From Acanthopleura granulata (Eukaryota > Mollusca > Polyplacophora > Chitonida > Chitonidae): DNA of 64,000 nucleotides. The translations under genes and the position numbers were made by a program. The notes beneath the pieces were generated by a model. The model ran no database searches, was not told where the DNA came from, and saw only the letters and a program-made list of their open reading frames with translations. Within the stretch, counting starts at the first letter, position 1, and each line of letters starts with the position of its first letter. This document shows positions 18,601-25,038 of this stretch, in pieces. Location: the NCBI GenBank assembly GCA_016165875.1, contig JABBOT010000022.1:1701333-1765332 (forward strand), in the 5' to 3' direction.

Positions 18601-21069
18601 AGGTCTGTCAGCAACCTGCGGATGGTCGTGGGTATCCCCCGGGCTCTGCCCGGTTTCCTCCCACCATAATGCTGGGCGCCGTCGTATAAGTGAAATATTC
18701 TTGAGTACAGCGTAAAACACCAATCAAATAAATAAATAAATAAATAAATAAATGTAGCTATGATGCTCAATACTATGGATGCCGGGTGAGTTAGGTTTTG
18801 ATACATGCAGCTGTGATGCTCAGTACCCTGGATACCTGGTGAGTTAGGTTGTGATACATGTAGCTGTGATGCTCAGTACTCTGGATACCTGGTGAGTTAG
18901 GCTGTGATACATGTAGTTATGATGCTCAGTACTATGGATACTTTGGTGAGTTAGGTTGTGATACATGTAGCTGTGATGTTCAGCGCTATGGATACCGGGT
19001 GAGTTAGGTTGTGATACATGTAGCTATGATGTTCAGTACTATGGATACCTGGTGAGTTAGGTTGTGATACATGTGGCTATGATGCTCAGTACAATGGATA
19101 CCTGGTGATTTTGGTTGTGATACATGTATCTATGATGTTGCTGTCATATTTGCAGGAGATGCCTTCTCAGATGCCTTGTGTGAACTTTTCAGTGTATTGT
19201 ATTTGGTGGTTTATAAATGTCAGGCATGGTTATGCATTATGTGGGTAAATACAGGGAAAAATTCAGTGCGATCAAATCAGAAGACATTTGTGATATGTCG
19301 ATATTAAAAATGCCTGCGCATCGATGGTATTAATCTCGGTTTGTGTGACAAATAAACCTGAAATGAGGAATATGACTTCACATCTTAACAGGCTATAACT
19401 CTGTCTGGCCAGCCAGGCTACACTTTCAGCTGGTTTGTACGTGCAGTTTTAATTTTTGATGTGACACATAGATACAAAGATGGTGATGCGTCAAACCACA
19501 CACGTACCCTTCACAGGATACAACAGGGTTTATTATTTTGCCCGCAGATGATATGTTCGGCCTAGAATGGGATGATATGATATTGAGGTGAATGTTTTTT
19601 TTTTTTTCTTGTTTTCTCTTTCACAGTGGAGTGAAGTGTTCAGCATGGACATGTTTCATTCTCGGTTCAAGAAGGAGGGAGTCATGAACCCAAAAGTTGG
19701 TCAGGACTACAGGAAATACATTCTCCAGCCAGGAGGCACTTTGGTAAGTGTGTCTCTGGGCCAGTGTGCTGGGTTCAGTAAGGAGGGAGTCATGAACCCA
19801 AAAGTTGGTCAGGACTACAGGAAATACATTCTCCAGCCAGGAGGCACTTTGGTAAGTGTGTCTCTGGGTCATTGTGCTGGGTTCAGTAAGGAGGGAGTCA
19901 TGAACCCAAAAGTTGGTCAGGACTACAGGAAATACATTCTCCAGCCAGGAGGCACTTTGGTAAGTGTGTCTCTGGGCCAGTGTGCTGGGTTCAGTAAGGA
20001 GGGAGTCATAAACCCAAAAGTTGGCAGGTATTACAGGAAACACATTCTCCAGCCAGGAGGCACTTTGGTAAGTCTGTCTGTGGGTAATTTCTCAGGGTTC
20101 AGTAAGGAGGGAATCATGAACCCAAGTGTTGGCCAAGACTACTACAGGAGATAGAGATGAGTCTGTCTCCATTGAACCATTTTATTATTTGTACCATAGT
20201 GAAGTCCACAGATTTTCTTCACTCATGAAAACAATAGTTCACTGGAGTGGAACATCACTATTGTTATTACATTTTAATATTTCACTCCCAGATGGATGAT
20301 GTCAAAAAAGAAACATTTTGTCTTACAAAGTTCCAGTTTGAGCTCAACAGGATGACATCACTATACATTTTAGTTAATTGTAATTTAGAAAATTGTACCA
20401 TTTCTGTGTCACACAAGAAAACACGACATCATGCAAGATGTCATGTATACGTCATGTTACTGACATATTGTTGAAAGCCTGTGTAGCTAAAAACAGCCCT
20501 TAAAGCATCTTTAAATGCACTTGATAATGATATTGTGAAAGCATAAATAATAAACAAATATTGCGCAGTGAAGGTTTAATGCCATAAATATTGTTCTTTT
20601 GAAAGGTTCGCATCTCGTGGATTATCAATTCCACCTCTCCCTCGATAAATGTTTATGTTATTCAACCTTCACTGTGCAATATGGCCCATTTGTACCTCAT
20701 TCTAGAGGCGAGGCACTATTTTGAGCTCATTTGTTCTCTCGACAGAGTACATTTAGTTCTTGTCACTGCATGATAAATTTAAAATCATCCTACTTCCAAG
20801 GCAAACCTCAGAGCACTATTCTAAGATCAGTGGAACTCTCAAAATCAGGCAAAAGAGAGTTTATAGTCATGGATGAAATGCTTAGTCAAATACATTTCGG
20901 ATGTTTCTGTAGTGTTCATGTTCCAGAAGTGTATATAGATGTTTATGTTCCTTCAAGTGAAAGTTTGTGGTGTCGTCGTTGTTGTTGGCAGGATGCAGAT
21001 GTGATGCTGAAGAACTTCCTGGGAAGAGAACCTAATCAAGAAGCCTTTCTACACAGCAAAGGATTGTAA
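487..21069 (+). CDS. THOP1: Thimet oligopeptidase / neurolysin-like M3 metallopeptidase, 16 exons, 5' end missing
   Basis: Zinc endopeptidase of family M3, known to cut short peptides (under about 20 residues) in cytosol and, for neurolysin, mitochondria. Coding join: 487-626, 1881-1996, 2310-2441, 2823-2860, 3361-3473, 5858-5912, 10279-10443, 11184-11345, 11670-11735, 12489-12593 (or 13005-13109), 14255-14362, 15405-15478, 15939-16170, 18261-18392, 19627-19743, 20992-21069. This gives 610 residues plus TAA. Colinear landmarks of the family: [67 protein letters not shown], zinc motif HEFGH with [12 protein letters not shown] downstream, [24 protein letters not shown], and C-terminal FLGREPNQ and SKGL. 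Usual length is about 690, so roughly 75-90 N-terminal residues lie upstream. One ancestral gene corresponds to vertebrate THOP1 and NLN; I cannot separate them here. Oddities: GC-AG intron 7, duplicated exon 10, and repeat arrays copying the ends of exons 14 and 15. Confidence 0.94.
725..850 (+). mobile_element. tRNA-like SINE head, decayed
   Basis: ggcagtggcagagtggttaa (A-box-like) with a degenerate B-box region gtgggctcgtaccag. It looks tRNA-derived but the arms do not pair well, so it is not a working tRNA. Confidence 0.45.
1050..1290 (-). mobile_element. tRNA-derived SINE of another family, minus strand
   Basis: On the minus strand a tRNA-like head (cacctagtggttaaagcg, then gggtcaattcc) leads into a body containing aaccttatacctattacc and a reverse of gcaaagctgagtgccaagcg. 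The order resembles SINEs common in molluscs. Intron 1. Confidence 0.5.
1881..1996 (+). CDS. THOP1: Peptidase exon 2
   Basis: Acceptor TTTCAG, donor G|GTAGGT. Encodes [17 protein letters not shown] and [17 protein letters not shown], the strongly conserved 'RYLE.LIKLG.RNGLHLP' segment continued in the next exon. Confidence 0.94.
2310..2441 (+). CDS. THOP1: Peptidase exon 3
   Basis: Acceptor TTGGCAG, donor G|GTAAGG. Encodes [18 protein letters not shown] and [15 protein letters not shown], the M3 signature 'IDFNKNLNE'. Confidence 0.94.
2823..2860 (+). CDS. THOP1: Peptidase exon 4 (38-nt micro-exon)
   Basis: Acceptor TTTTCAG, donor GTGAGT. With the split codon it reads [13 protein letters not shown], matching the family 'GLPEDF...LEK'. 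Its short size makes it easy to miss. Confidence 0.9.
2861..3360 (+). repeat. Intron 4 with diverged 163-bp tandem duplication abutting the exon 5 acceptor
   Basis: The string aattcattaggtcct recurs at 3133 and 3296 (spacing 163). Flanking blocks around gctcccaca, gactgct and cagt also recur from about 3030. The last copy runs into the polypyrimidine tract and acceptor of exon 5 at 3360. The copies have diverged by many substitutions. Confidence 0.75.
3361..3473 (+). CDS. THOP1: Peptidase exon 5
   Basis: Acceptor TGTTTTAG, donor CAG|GTGAGA. Encodes [17 protein letters not shown] and then a basic helix. Enters in phase 0, exits in phase 2. Confidence 0.94.
3474..5857 (+). other. Intron 5, no feature recognised
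   Basis: About 2.4 kb of AT-rich sequence with T and A homopolymer runs. The small ORFs inside are short, lack family resemblance and are interrupted in other frames. No SINE of the families seen elsewhere was recognised. Confidence 0.5.
5858..5912 (+). CDS. THOP1: Peptidase exon 6 (55 nt)
   Basis: Acceptor TTCCAG, donor GAG|GTAAAT. With the split codon it reads [19 protein letters not shown], corresponding to the 'CKEEN..IL.ELV.LR' family segment. Confidence 0.92.
6013..6281 (+). mobile_element. tRNA-derived SINE, near full length (family 1)
   Basis: A tRNA-like head (cttcgtggtcaaggcagtta, then a B-box-like ttgagttcaggttc) is followed by the shared body (gaaagtctgccagcaacctg, ggctctgcctggtttcctcc). 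The tail is gaaatattcttgggcatggc, gtaaaacaccaatcaag and a short A/T repeat. It sits in intron 6 and matches copies at 10576 and 18477. Confidence 0.85.
6975..7955 (+). pseudogene. Degraded hAT-like/ZMYM-like transposase N-terminus with TTF-type zinc finger, carrying a repeat array
   Basis: An ATG at 6975 opens [15 protein letters not shown] followed by an acidic, Ser/Thr-rich stretch that ends at a TAG inside the 58-bp array. Beyond the array, about 7800-7955, two frames carry [17 protein letters not shown] and [17 protein letters not shown]. This is the 'WL.F....MFC..C...F..G...H..S..H' layout of the TTF/BED-like finger at the front of hAT transposases and ZMYM/ZNF862-type proteins. A stop and a frameshift separate the blocks and no catalytic domain was seen, so it is dead. 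The family assignment rests on motif spacing. Confidence 0.55.
7037..7670 (+). repeat. 58-bp minisatellite, about 11 copies
   Basis: The unit starts around atggaccatggaagaggacg and ends gtgagacaggctag. 'ccatgg' recurs at 7097, 7155 and 7213, a spacing of 58. Copies are nearly identical, with variants gaacggac/gaacagac and gaggacg/gaggatg. The array lies inside the transposase remnant. Because 58 is not a multiple of 3 and each unit has stops, it encodes no long product. Confidence 0.95.
10279..10443 (+). CDS. THOP1: Peptidase exon 7, followed by a GC donor
   Basis: Acceptor TTCTCAG. Encodes [30 protein letters not shown] and ends [10 protein letters not shown]. The only join that keeps the family alignment to exon 8 (CEKFGFEFD) is at GAG|GCAAGC, a GC-AG intron. 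Confidence 0.92.
10444..10449 (+). other. Non-canonical GC splice donor
   Basis: The sequence is GAG|GCAAGC, close to the known GC-donor consensus AG|GCAAGT. No GT donor nearby preserves both frame and alignment. Confidence 0.8.
10576..10845 (+). mobile_element. tRNA-derived SINE, near full length (family 1)
   Basis: The head gcctctgtggctcagtcagt has an A-box-like stretch, and tgtgagttcaagtcc is the B-box-like part. The body has gaaggtctgcaagcaacctg and the tail has gtaaaacaccaaccaaataa. It lies in intron 7. Confidence 0.87.
11184..11345 (+). CDS. THOP1: Peptidase exon 8
   Basis: Acceptor CTCTGCAG, donor CAG|GTAAAG, phase 0/0. Encodes [19 protein letters not shown] and [19 protein letters not shown], the conserved 'W D.RY.M...E...Y.VD...LKEYFP' block. 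Confidence 0.95.
11670..11735 (+). CDS. THOP1: Peptidase exon 9 (66 nt)
   Basis: Acceptor TTCTAG, donor ATG|GTATGT, phase 0/0. Encodes [19 protein letters not shown], matching 'ELLGL.F......WH.DV'. Confidence 0.93.
11850..12035 (+). mobile_element. Decayed family-1 SINE, 3' portion
   Basis: The body string gaaggtctgccagcaacctg is followed by diverged forms of gctctgcctggtt, ataattctggcagccgttgt and a decayed tail (taaaatccaaatcacc). The head is not clearly recognisable. Intron 9. Confidence 0.7.
12255..12430 (+). repeat. Second interspersed repeat family, decayed copy
   Basis: Shares cattggagacc...ttgtct...cacatg...cagtaacttgccaa with 15665-15770 (+) and, on the other strand, with 59165-59290. 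Three dispersed similar copies argue for an interspersed element. I cannot name it. Confidence 0.5.
12489..12593 (+). CDS. THOP1: Peptidase exon 10a (ancestral-like copy of a duplicated exon)
   Basis: Acceptor TTTACAG, donor CAG|GTACTG, 105 nt, phase 0/0. Encodes [14 protein letters not shown] then [19 protein letters not shown] and LQ. The end [11 protein letters not shown] matches the mammalian protein closely. Its paralogous copy lies 411 nt downstream. Confidence 0.93.
13005..13109 (+). CDS. THOP1: Peptidase exon 10b (tandem-duplicated alternative exon)
   Basis: Acceptor AAAACAG, donor CAG|GTAACC, again exactly 105 nt and phase 0/0. Encodes [14 protein letters not shown] then [19 protein letters not shown] and IQ, identical to 10a at 23 of 35 residues. 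Splice sites and frame are intact, so it is probably functional. Use of either copy keeps a normal-length enzyme; inclusion of both would add 35 residues in frame. Mutually exclusive use is inferred. Confidence 0.85.
13110..14254 (+). other. Intron 10, mostly unique
   Basis: About 1.1 kb, AT-rich, with a three-copy accattgtg(t/c)ctgtacaac-type local repeat near 13621-13675. No gene recognised. Ends CTTTCAG at 14254. Confidence 0.5.
14255..14362 (+). CDS. THOP1: Peptidase exon 11
   Basis: Acceptor TTTCAG, donor GAG|GTAAGG, phase 0/0. Encodes [31 protein letters not shown] and LTHDE, just before the zinc site. Confidence 0.95.
14430..14550 (+). repeat. 18-bp minisatellite containing CACGTG E-boxes
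   Basis: The unit is gtcacgtgggaatgttgc, about six to seven copies directly behind exon 11. Exact CACGTG is at 14457, 14475 and 14529; other copies carry variants such as cgcgtg, gatgtg and caagtg. Confidence 0.85.
15405..15478 (+). CDS. THOP1: Peptidase exon 12, zinc-binding catalytic motif
   Basis: Acceptor CACTCAG, donor CAG|GTGAGT. Encodes [22 protein letters not shown], codons at 15420-15434, is the HExxH motif: two zinc-ligand histidines and the catalytic glutamate. All are intact, so an active enzyme is expected. Confidence 0.97.
15665..15770 (+). repeat. Second interspersed repeat family, fragment
   Basis: cattggagaccgcttgtct and cagttacttgccaa match the copy at 12255. It sits in intron 12 and is decayed. 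Confidence 0.45.
15939..16170 (+). CDS. THOP1: Peptidase exon 13
   Basis: Acceptor CCCACAG, donor GAG|GTAAGG. Encodes [17 protein letters not shown], whose glutamate (FVEAPSQ) is the third zinc ligand in M3 enzymes, then [29 protein letters not shown] and DQTIHTQAE. Confidence 0.96.
16225..17540 (+). repeat. 16-bp minisatellite, about 1.3 kb, with higher-order blocks
   Basis: The basic unit is gtgtgacgatgtgtta or the same ending in ttt, repeated about 80 times in intron 13. A marker variant containing ttaatgtgacgctgtgg recurs at 16343, 16674 and 16931, showing duplication of blocks of about 260-330 bp. It ends in a short GT run. Intronic, not coding. Confidence 0.95.
17541..18260 (+). other. 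Rest of intron 13
   Basis: About 720 bp of AT-rich unique sequence after the minisatellite, ending TTCTAG at 18260. No gene seen. Confidence 0.5.
18261..18392 (+). CDS. THOP1: Peptidase exon 14
   Basis: Acceptor TTCTAG, donor CTG|GTGAGT, phase 0/0. Encodes [16 protein letters not shown] and [17 protein letters not shown], the glycine-rich, tyrosine-bearing substrate loop of thimet oligopeptidase. Its last codons (DAQYYGYL) and donor are copied repeatedly downstream. Confidence 0.95.
18362..19137 (+). repeat. 53-bp array copying the exon 14 end plus splice donor
   Basis: Units run tatgatgctcagtactatgg, atacctg, then gtgagttaggttgtgataca and tgtagc. Donor-like GT positions: 18393 (real), 18446, then after a SINE 18786, 18839, 18892, 18946, 18999, 19052, 19105. 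Spacing is 53, once 54. Each retained copy has a stop (TAG) right after the donor, so read-through truncates. Confidence 0.93.
18477..18751 (+). mobile_element. Family-1 SINE with target-site duplication, inserted in the 53-bp array
   Basis: Complete element: head cctccgtagcttagtcagtt, B-box-like gtgagttcaagccc, body gaaggtctgtcagcaacctg, tail gtaaaacaccaatcaaataa followed by an aaat repeat. Flanks atgcagctatga (18465) and atgtagctatga (18752) form a 12-bp target duplication with one mismatch. Neighbouring donors are 340 bp apart, that is 53 plus 287, matching element plus duplication. Confidence 0.92.
19627..19743 (+). CDS. THOP1: Peptidase exon 15 (shortest form)
   Basis: Acceptor TTCACAG, donor TTG|GTAAGT, phase 0/0. 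Encodes [29 protein letters not shown] and ILQPGGTL, matching the family 'SEVYSMDMFHTRF...ILRPGG'. Continues in frame into the 108-bp array if the donor is skipped. Confidence 0.94.
19665..20155 (+). repeat. 108-bp tandem duplication of exon 15 and its donor, open reading frame throughout
   Basis: Four full units and a partial fifth. Donors TTG|GTAAGT begin at 19744, 19852, 19960 and 20068, exactly 108 apart (36 codons). The frame is open to a TAG ending at 20154. Each unit encodes [26 protein letters not shown] and a V-S-V-S-L-G linker read from intron sequence. Units 2 and 3 are nearly identical; unit 4 and the partial unit are diverged ([17 protein letters not shown]). Confidence 0.95.
20558..20682 (+). 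repeat. Foldback inverted repeat, 35-bp arms
   Basis: Arm 20558-20592 and the reverse complement of 20648-20682 agree at 30 of 35 positions, with a 55-nt loop. It lies in intron 15 upstream of the last exon. Could be a MITE remnant or a structural element. Confidence 0.75.
20992..21069 (+). CDS. THOP1: Peptidase terminal exon 16
   Basis: Acceptor TTGGCAG, then [25 protein letters not shown] and TAA at 21067-21069. This is the conserved C-terminus of the family ('FLGRDPKQ.AFL.SKGL'), so the protein ends normally. Confidence 0.96.
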   Translation, partial: DADVMLKNFLGREPNQEAFLHSKGL

Positions 21070-22395
21070 CGAAAGCTTACACTTACCTCCTCTTCTCCAC
21101 AGGGCTGTGTGGCCAATGACATGAATCAAAGTGGAAATACTCAGAAATGTTGACTTCATATCCTTCATACAAAATGACAGCATTATCATATCACAAATTT
21201 GGCACCTGTCATTACTCACTGATGTTTCTGTACACTAGACAGTTTGCTCAGGACTTACATGTATCAGGAATTTTTGTGTTTATTGACAGTTTGGAGGAAA
21301 AAGTTAAAGAATAGGATTTGAGGTGTTTTTGAGTTCAGCAGTGATTTTGTTTACCCGCTTAGTGTTCAGATTTTGCTACGGATCCTAATTAAAAAGCCTG
21401 TTTACTGAGTATATTAGCGTGAGGGTTTCTGAGAAACATGATAATGACATTAAATCCACCAAAAACAATAGATTCACTGCCCTCGCTGATGTCCAAAACG
21501 CCACCCCGGTATGACTTAGCAGATGATGTCATAGATGGCCAGCTCAAGGCTGACTGGTGTGTACAACTGGCAGTTTTCATATCAAAACGATATCGTTTTT
21601 GAGATGGATTCTGGCTAAGCAGAAGCATATATGCTGCTGTATGAATTTGAACTCATGGTGAACAACTCTGGTCAGACTTTGGATTCTGAGTTATCAGACA
21701 GTGCCCTTATAGCATTGAAGCTCTGACACCTCGTAAAGGTTGTGCTTGTTTGATGTCATTTGGCAGAGACTACAGACTGTTGGCAGAAAAATGCTTAAAA
21801 CCAGCCTCATTAACTAGCCATTTTATGTGCTGTATTACCCAGATTAATGTATACTTTTTAAATATTTTGTTAAATTTCTGTTTAACAGTGTATACAGGGG
21901 TAGCTAATTATGAATAAGTACTGAATCTGGACACTAAAAGCTTTTAACACCATGTGTATGTGCAAGATTTGGTTCAGAAAATTGACAACCAAATGTGAAA
22001 ACCTACAATATAGATGCAAGATATTTGTCCCCTGTGCAGCCTGAGTAGAAAACAACAGTTTGCAATTAACTTCAGAAACATCTGGAAGCTATAATCTCTC
22101 AAAACTGCAAAGTAGTTGCGGAACTTTGTGCTCTAGAGAAGTTTTTGTTGGCTTCTAACATGTATCGAAACAAACGTACCAATGGAAAGTGCTAATATTT
22201 AAGCCTAGGAAAATACTGGCTTGTATTCAAACATGTTGCTGTAGATAACATATTTTTGTCAGTTGGCTTCAGATGTGTAAGGGAGAGCAATCATGAAGGC
22301 GCACAGTGAAAATTGTGATCGTGAACACAACATGGTAAACAGAAACAACCAACCACCATCCTGTATATTCATTGTTTAGGGTTTGTGGCCCTTTG

Positions 22396-22838
22396 AACAA
22401 AAGGTTGCTCTGAACTGGCTTGATGCAAGCTTGACCTCTCCCCTAGACATCGCTGTTGCAGTCACTTGAAGGTCAGTAATGTGAGGAAAAGGTTGCTCTG
22501 AACTGGCTTGATGAAATCTTAACCTCTCCCCTAGACATCGCTGTTGCAGTCACTTGAAGGTCAGTAATGTGAGGAAAAGGTTGCTCTGAACTGGCTTGAT
22601 GAAATCTTAACCTCTCCCCTAGACATCGCTGTTGCAATCACTTGAAGGTCAGTAATGTGAGGAAAAGGTTGCTCTGAACTGGCTTGATGAAATCTTAACC
22701 TCTCCCCTAGACATCGCTGTTGCAGTCACTTGAAGGTCAGCAATGTGAGGAAAGGGTTGCTCTGAACTGGCTTGATAAAATCTTGACCTCCCCGCTCAAC
22801 ATCACTGTTGAGTCAGTCACTTTAAGGTCGGCAACGTG
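22396..22838 (+). repeat. 88-bp tandem repeat, five copies
   Basis: 'aaggttgctctgaactggct' starts at 22401, 22489, 22577 and 22665, with a diverged fifth copy near 22753; spacing 88. Copies 2-4 are almost identical. It lies in the presumed 3'UTR, so it may be transcribed. Confidence 0.93.
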
Positions 22839-23381
22839 AGGAGATTTGATATATGAGATTACATCTTCTGATTGATGTGTATAAATGGTTGTTTATAGTG
22901 ATGATGTAGTTCTCAAGCGAGGATCATGGTTACATGGTCACAGTTCTTCAGACCCAGGAAAAGGACTAATCCCAACAGGTTCCTTCGCACAAAACGTTAA
23001 TGATAAGTAGATTATTGATGTCAGCCTTACATGAAGTATTGGGAAATCCTGTCGTTGAGAGACAGCTTTTGGAATATATAGCACTATGTCAAGAACATGG
23101 GGTTAACATTGAAATGGTCTTACTTCAGGTCAGGTTATCAGGTGTTTATTTAAGGCAGTCTTTATAAAGTTTTACCAAAATTATGCAGATATTTTTTGTG
23201 ACAATTATACAAGAAGGAAATCAAGCTGCTAACAGAAATTAACACTATAATCAAATATTTTCGTGTGCATAGAATTAATCATAATACATTTTTCACTGGT
23301 GAAGTCTACATTCATTAATTGTAAAAAATCAACATTCCATGTTGTGTTTGTCATACAGATCTATAGAATAGAAATGAAGTG

Positions 23382-23387
23382 AATAAA
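23382..23387 (+). terminator. Polyadenylation signal AATAAA
   Basis: AATAAA followed within 15-40 nt by GT-rich ctgtgtggtgatggtgctgt, the usual layout of a cleavage site. It is the best candidate downstream of the peptidase stop. Confidence 0.6.
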
Positions 23388-23659
23388 CCTTTACTGTGTG
23401 GTGATGGTGCTGTCTAGTAGTGTTGTCCACAGTTATCTGTTAATCTGTTTGGCAGTAGGCAATCCACCAGTTGAATCCACCATGGTGAGGAACTAAAATA
23501 TTCATTTTTAAACAAAGAGAGGCAACACAAAAACTTAGCTGAGAAGTGTTAATGCCACCAAAGTGTTTGTACTTGTTCTCTCTCATAGTTGTATGGGTAA
23601 TAACAAAATTCAAAGCTGATACTGGCTCTTTTGGGTTGTTGCAGATGATGATCAGACCT

Positions 23660-23750
23660 TGACTAATGAGGTCATGGGTTCAAATCCACCTCCAGCTGGT
23701 TTGCATGCAGCTTTGAGATATCTGCGAAGGTGCAATGATTTCCTTTGTGC
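23660..23750 (+). mobile_element. Decayed SINE segment at the edge of a minisatellite
   Basis: gaggtcatgggttcaaatcc (B-box-like), cagctggtttgcatg and gcgaaggtgcaatg follow the order of the family-1 SINE (gagttcaa, agctggcttcc, gaaggtctg). The body then passes into 21-bp repeats. Confidence 0.5.
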
Positions 23751-24345
23751 ACTGCCTGGTTCTTTGCCTGGTTGCCCTTGTGCACTGCGTGGTTGCCCTC
23801 ATATGGTCTGTATTCCTTCAGTTTCTGTCTGGTTCCCTTGTTCTCTTCAGTGGTTTCCTTTGGGCCCTGCATGGTTTTCTGTGATCTCTGCTTGGCCTAA
23901 TCTGAGCTGTGCCTTTCCTTTATGCTCGGCATGGTTTCCCTTATGCTCTGCATGGTTTCCTCTGTACTCTGCCTGGTTGCCTTCACGCTCTGCCTAATTG
24001 TGCTTGTGGTCTGCCTGGTTTCCCTCAGGCTCTGGTTTGCTTTGGGCTCTGGCATAACCTGGGCTTCCCTCCTGTTCTGCATGGTTTCCACTTGGCTATA
24101 CATGGTTTCCTCAGGACTCTCTCTGGGTTCCCTTGGACGTGGCGTGAATTCCCTCAGGCTCTGTTGACTCGGCCTGGTTTCCACATTCTCCTCTTGATAT
24201 CCCTTGGGCTTTGCCTTGTATTCATCATGCCCTGAATGGTTTCCCTTGTGCTGTCTGACTTCACATGCATCCTGCACAGTATTCCCTTGGCTCTGCCTGG
24301 TTTCTCTAGTTCTTTGTGTGGATTGCGTTGTTCAGTGCCTTGTTT
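23750..24345 (+). repeat. 21-bp degenerate minisatellite, probably SINE-derived
   Basis: The unit is approximately ggctctgcctggtttccctca, with many variants (gcatggtttcccttatgctct and others). The same string occurs once inside family-1 SINEs (ggctctgcctggtttcctcc). Period 21 (7 codons) explains why long ORFs appear in several frames on both strands; I do not call them genes. Confidence 0.85.
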
Positions 24346-24994
24346 CCTCCATTTTTACCCTTACAAGCCTATGTATCGAATTATTCTTCATAAAAATGCA
24401 GAATGTGAATAAGCCTGAAGGCTACCCTCACGCCAGAAGCCAGTTTCATGGCATGTGTGCGTTTTTTATTTCGGCTATGACAGGCAAAATAACATCTTTA
24501 TCATGTGCCATTCACTTAACAAAGTGACAGAAGTTGACAAAGGCAAAGTCCTTGATTTTTAGAAGAATGTTGCAGCGATTGTGACTTTGTGTTTACTTTT
24601 GTATGAACTAGTAGGTCTGGTACCATCTGGTGTTAACGATTTAAAATTATGTATTATCATAACAACGTGGGAAAAGAAAAATGAGACGGAGAAATACAGA
24701 TGTGTCTATGGTGCAACCGCAAGTTAGTGAGTTTCACTGGGACTTTTTGTCAGTCCACACTAGCTTCGAACGTTTCTCCTGATTATTTTAGGGAGCAAGT
24801 AACAGATTACTGGTACAAGGTATGGAATTTAACAAACGGATGATGTTAACAAGCCTGTTGTTTCAAACGTTTTACTTGCTTATTTGAAAGTGATGGCAGG
24901 TAGGAAACCCTCAGTAATGAACCCTCTGTTGGGTTACAAAATGAATCAAGAAAGACACGCATTCATATTTGTCGGGTATAGAAGTAAGATTAAT

Positions 24995-25038
24995 GGGAGA
25001 TAATTCACAACATTGCTTGTGACAGTGAATTATCCCCC
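24995..25038. repeat. Short hairpin with gggagataattcac arms
   Basis: gggagataattcac (24995-25008) and gtgaattatccccc (25025-25038) pair at 13 of 14 positions around a 16-nt loop. The gggagataa motif also occurs near 60390 and resembles termini of short molluscan repeats. Confidence 0.55.

Larger units (their letters stand above)
21070..23405 (+). other. Probable 3'UTR of the peptidase gene
   Basis: No ORF of interest. It contains the 88-bp array at 22396-22838 and ends at AATAAA at 23382 followed by GT-rich sequence. Exact extent needs transcript data. Confidence 0.6.

Noticed and set aside
19621..20043. 140-residue ORF on the minus strand
   Set aside because: Antisense shadow of the 108-bp in-frame repeat of exon 15.
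23659..24277. Overlapping 108-126-residue ORFs on both strands
   Set aside because: Explained by a 21-bp repeat, divisible by 3; composition is that of the repeat, with no homology or splice context.
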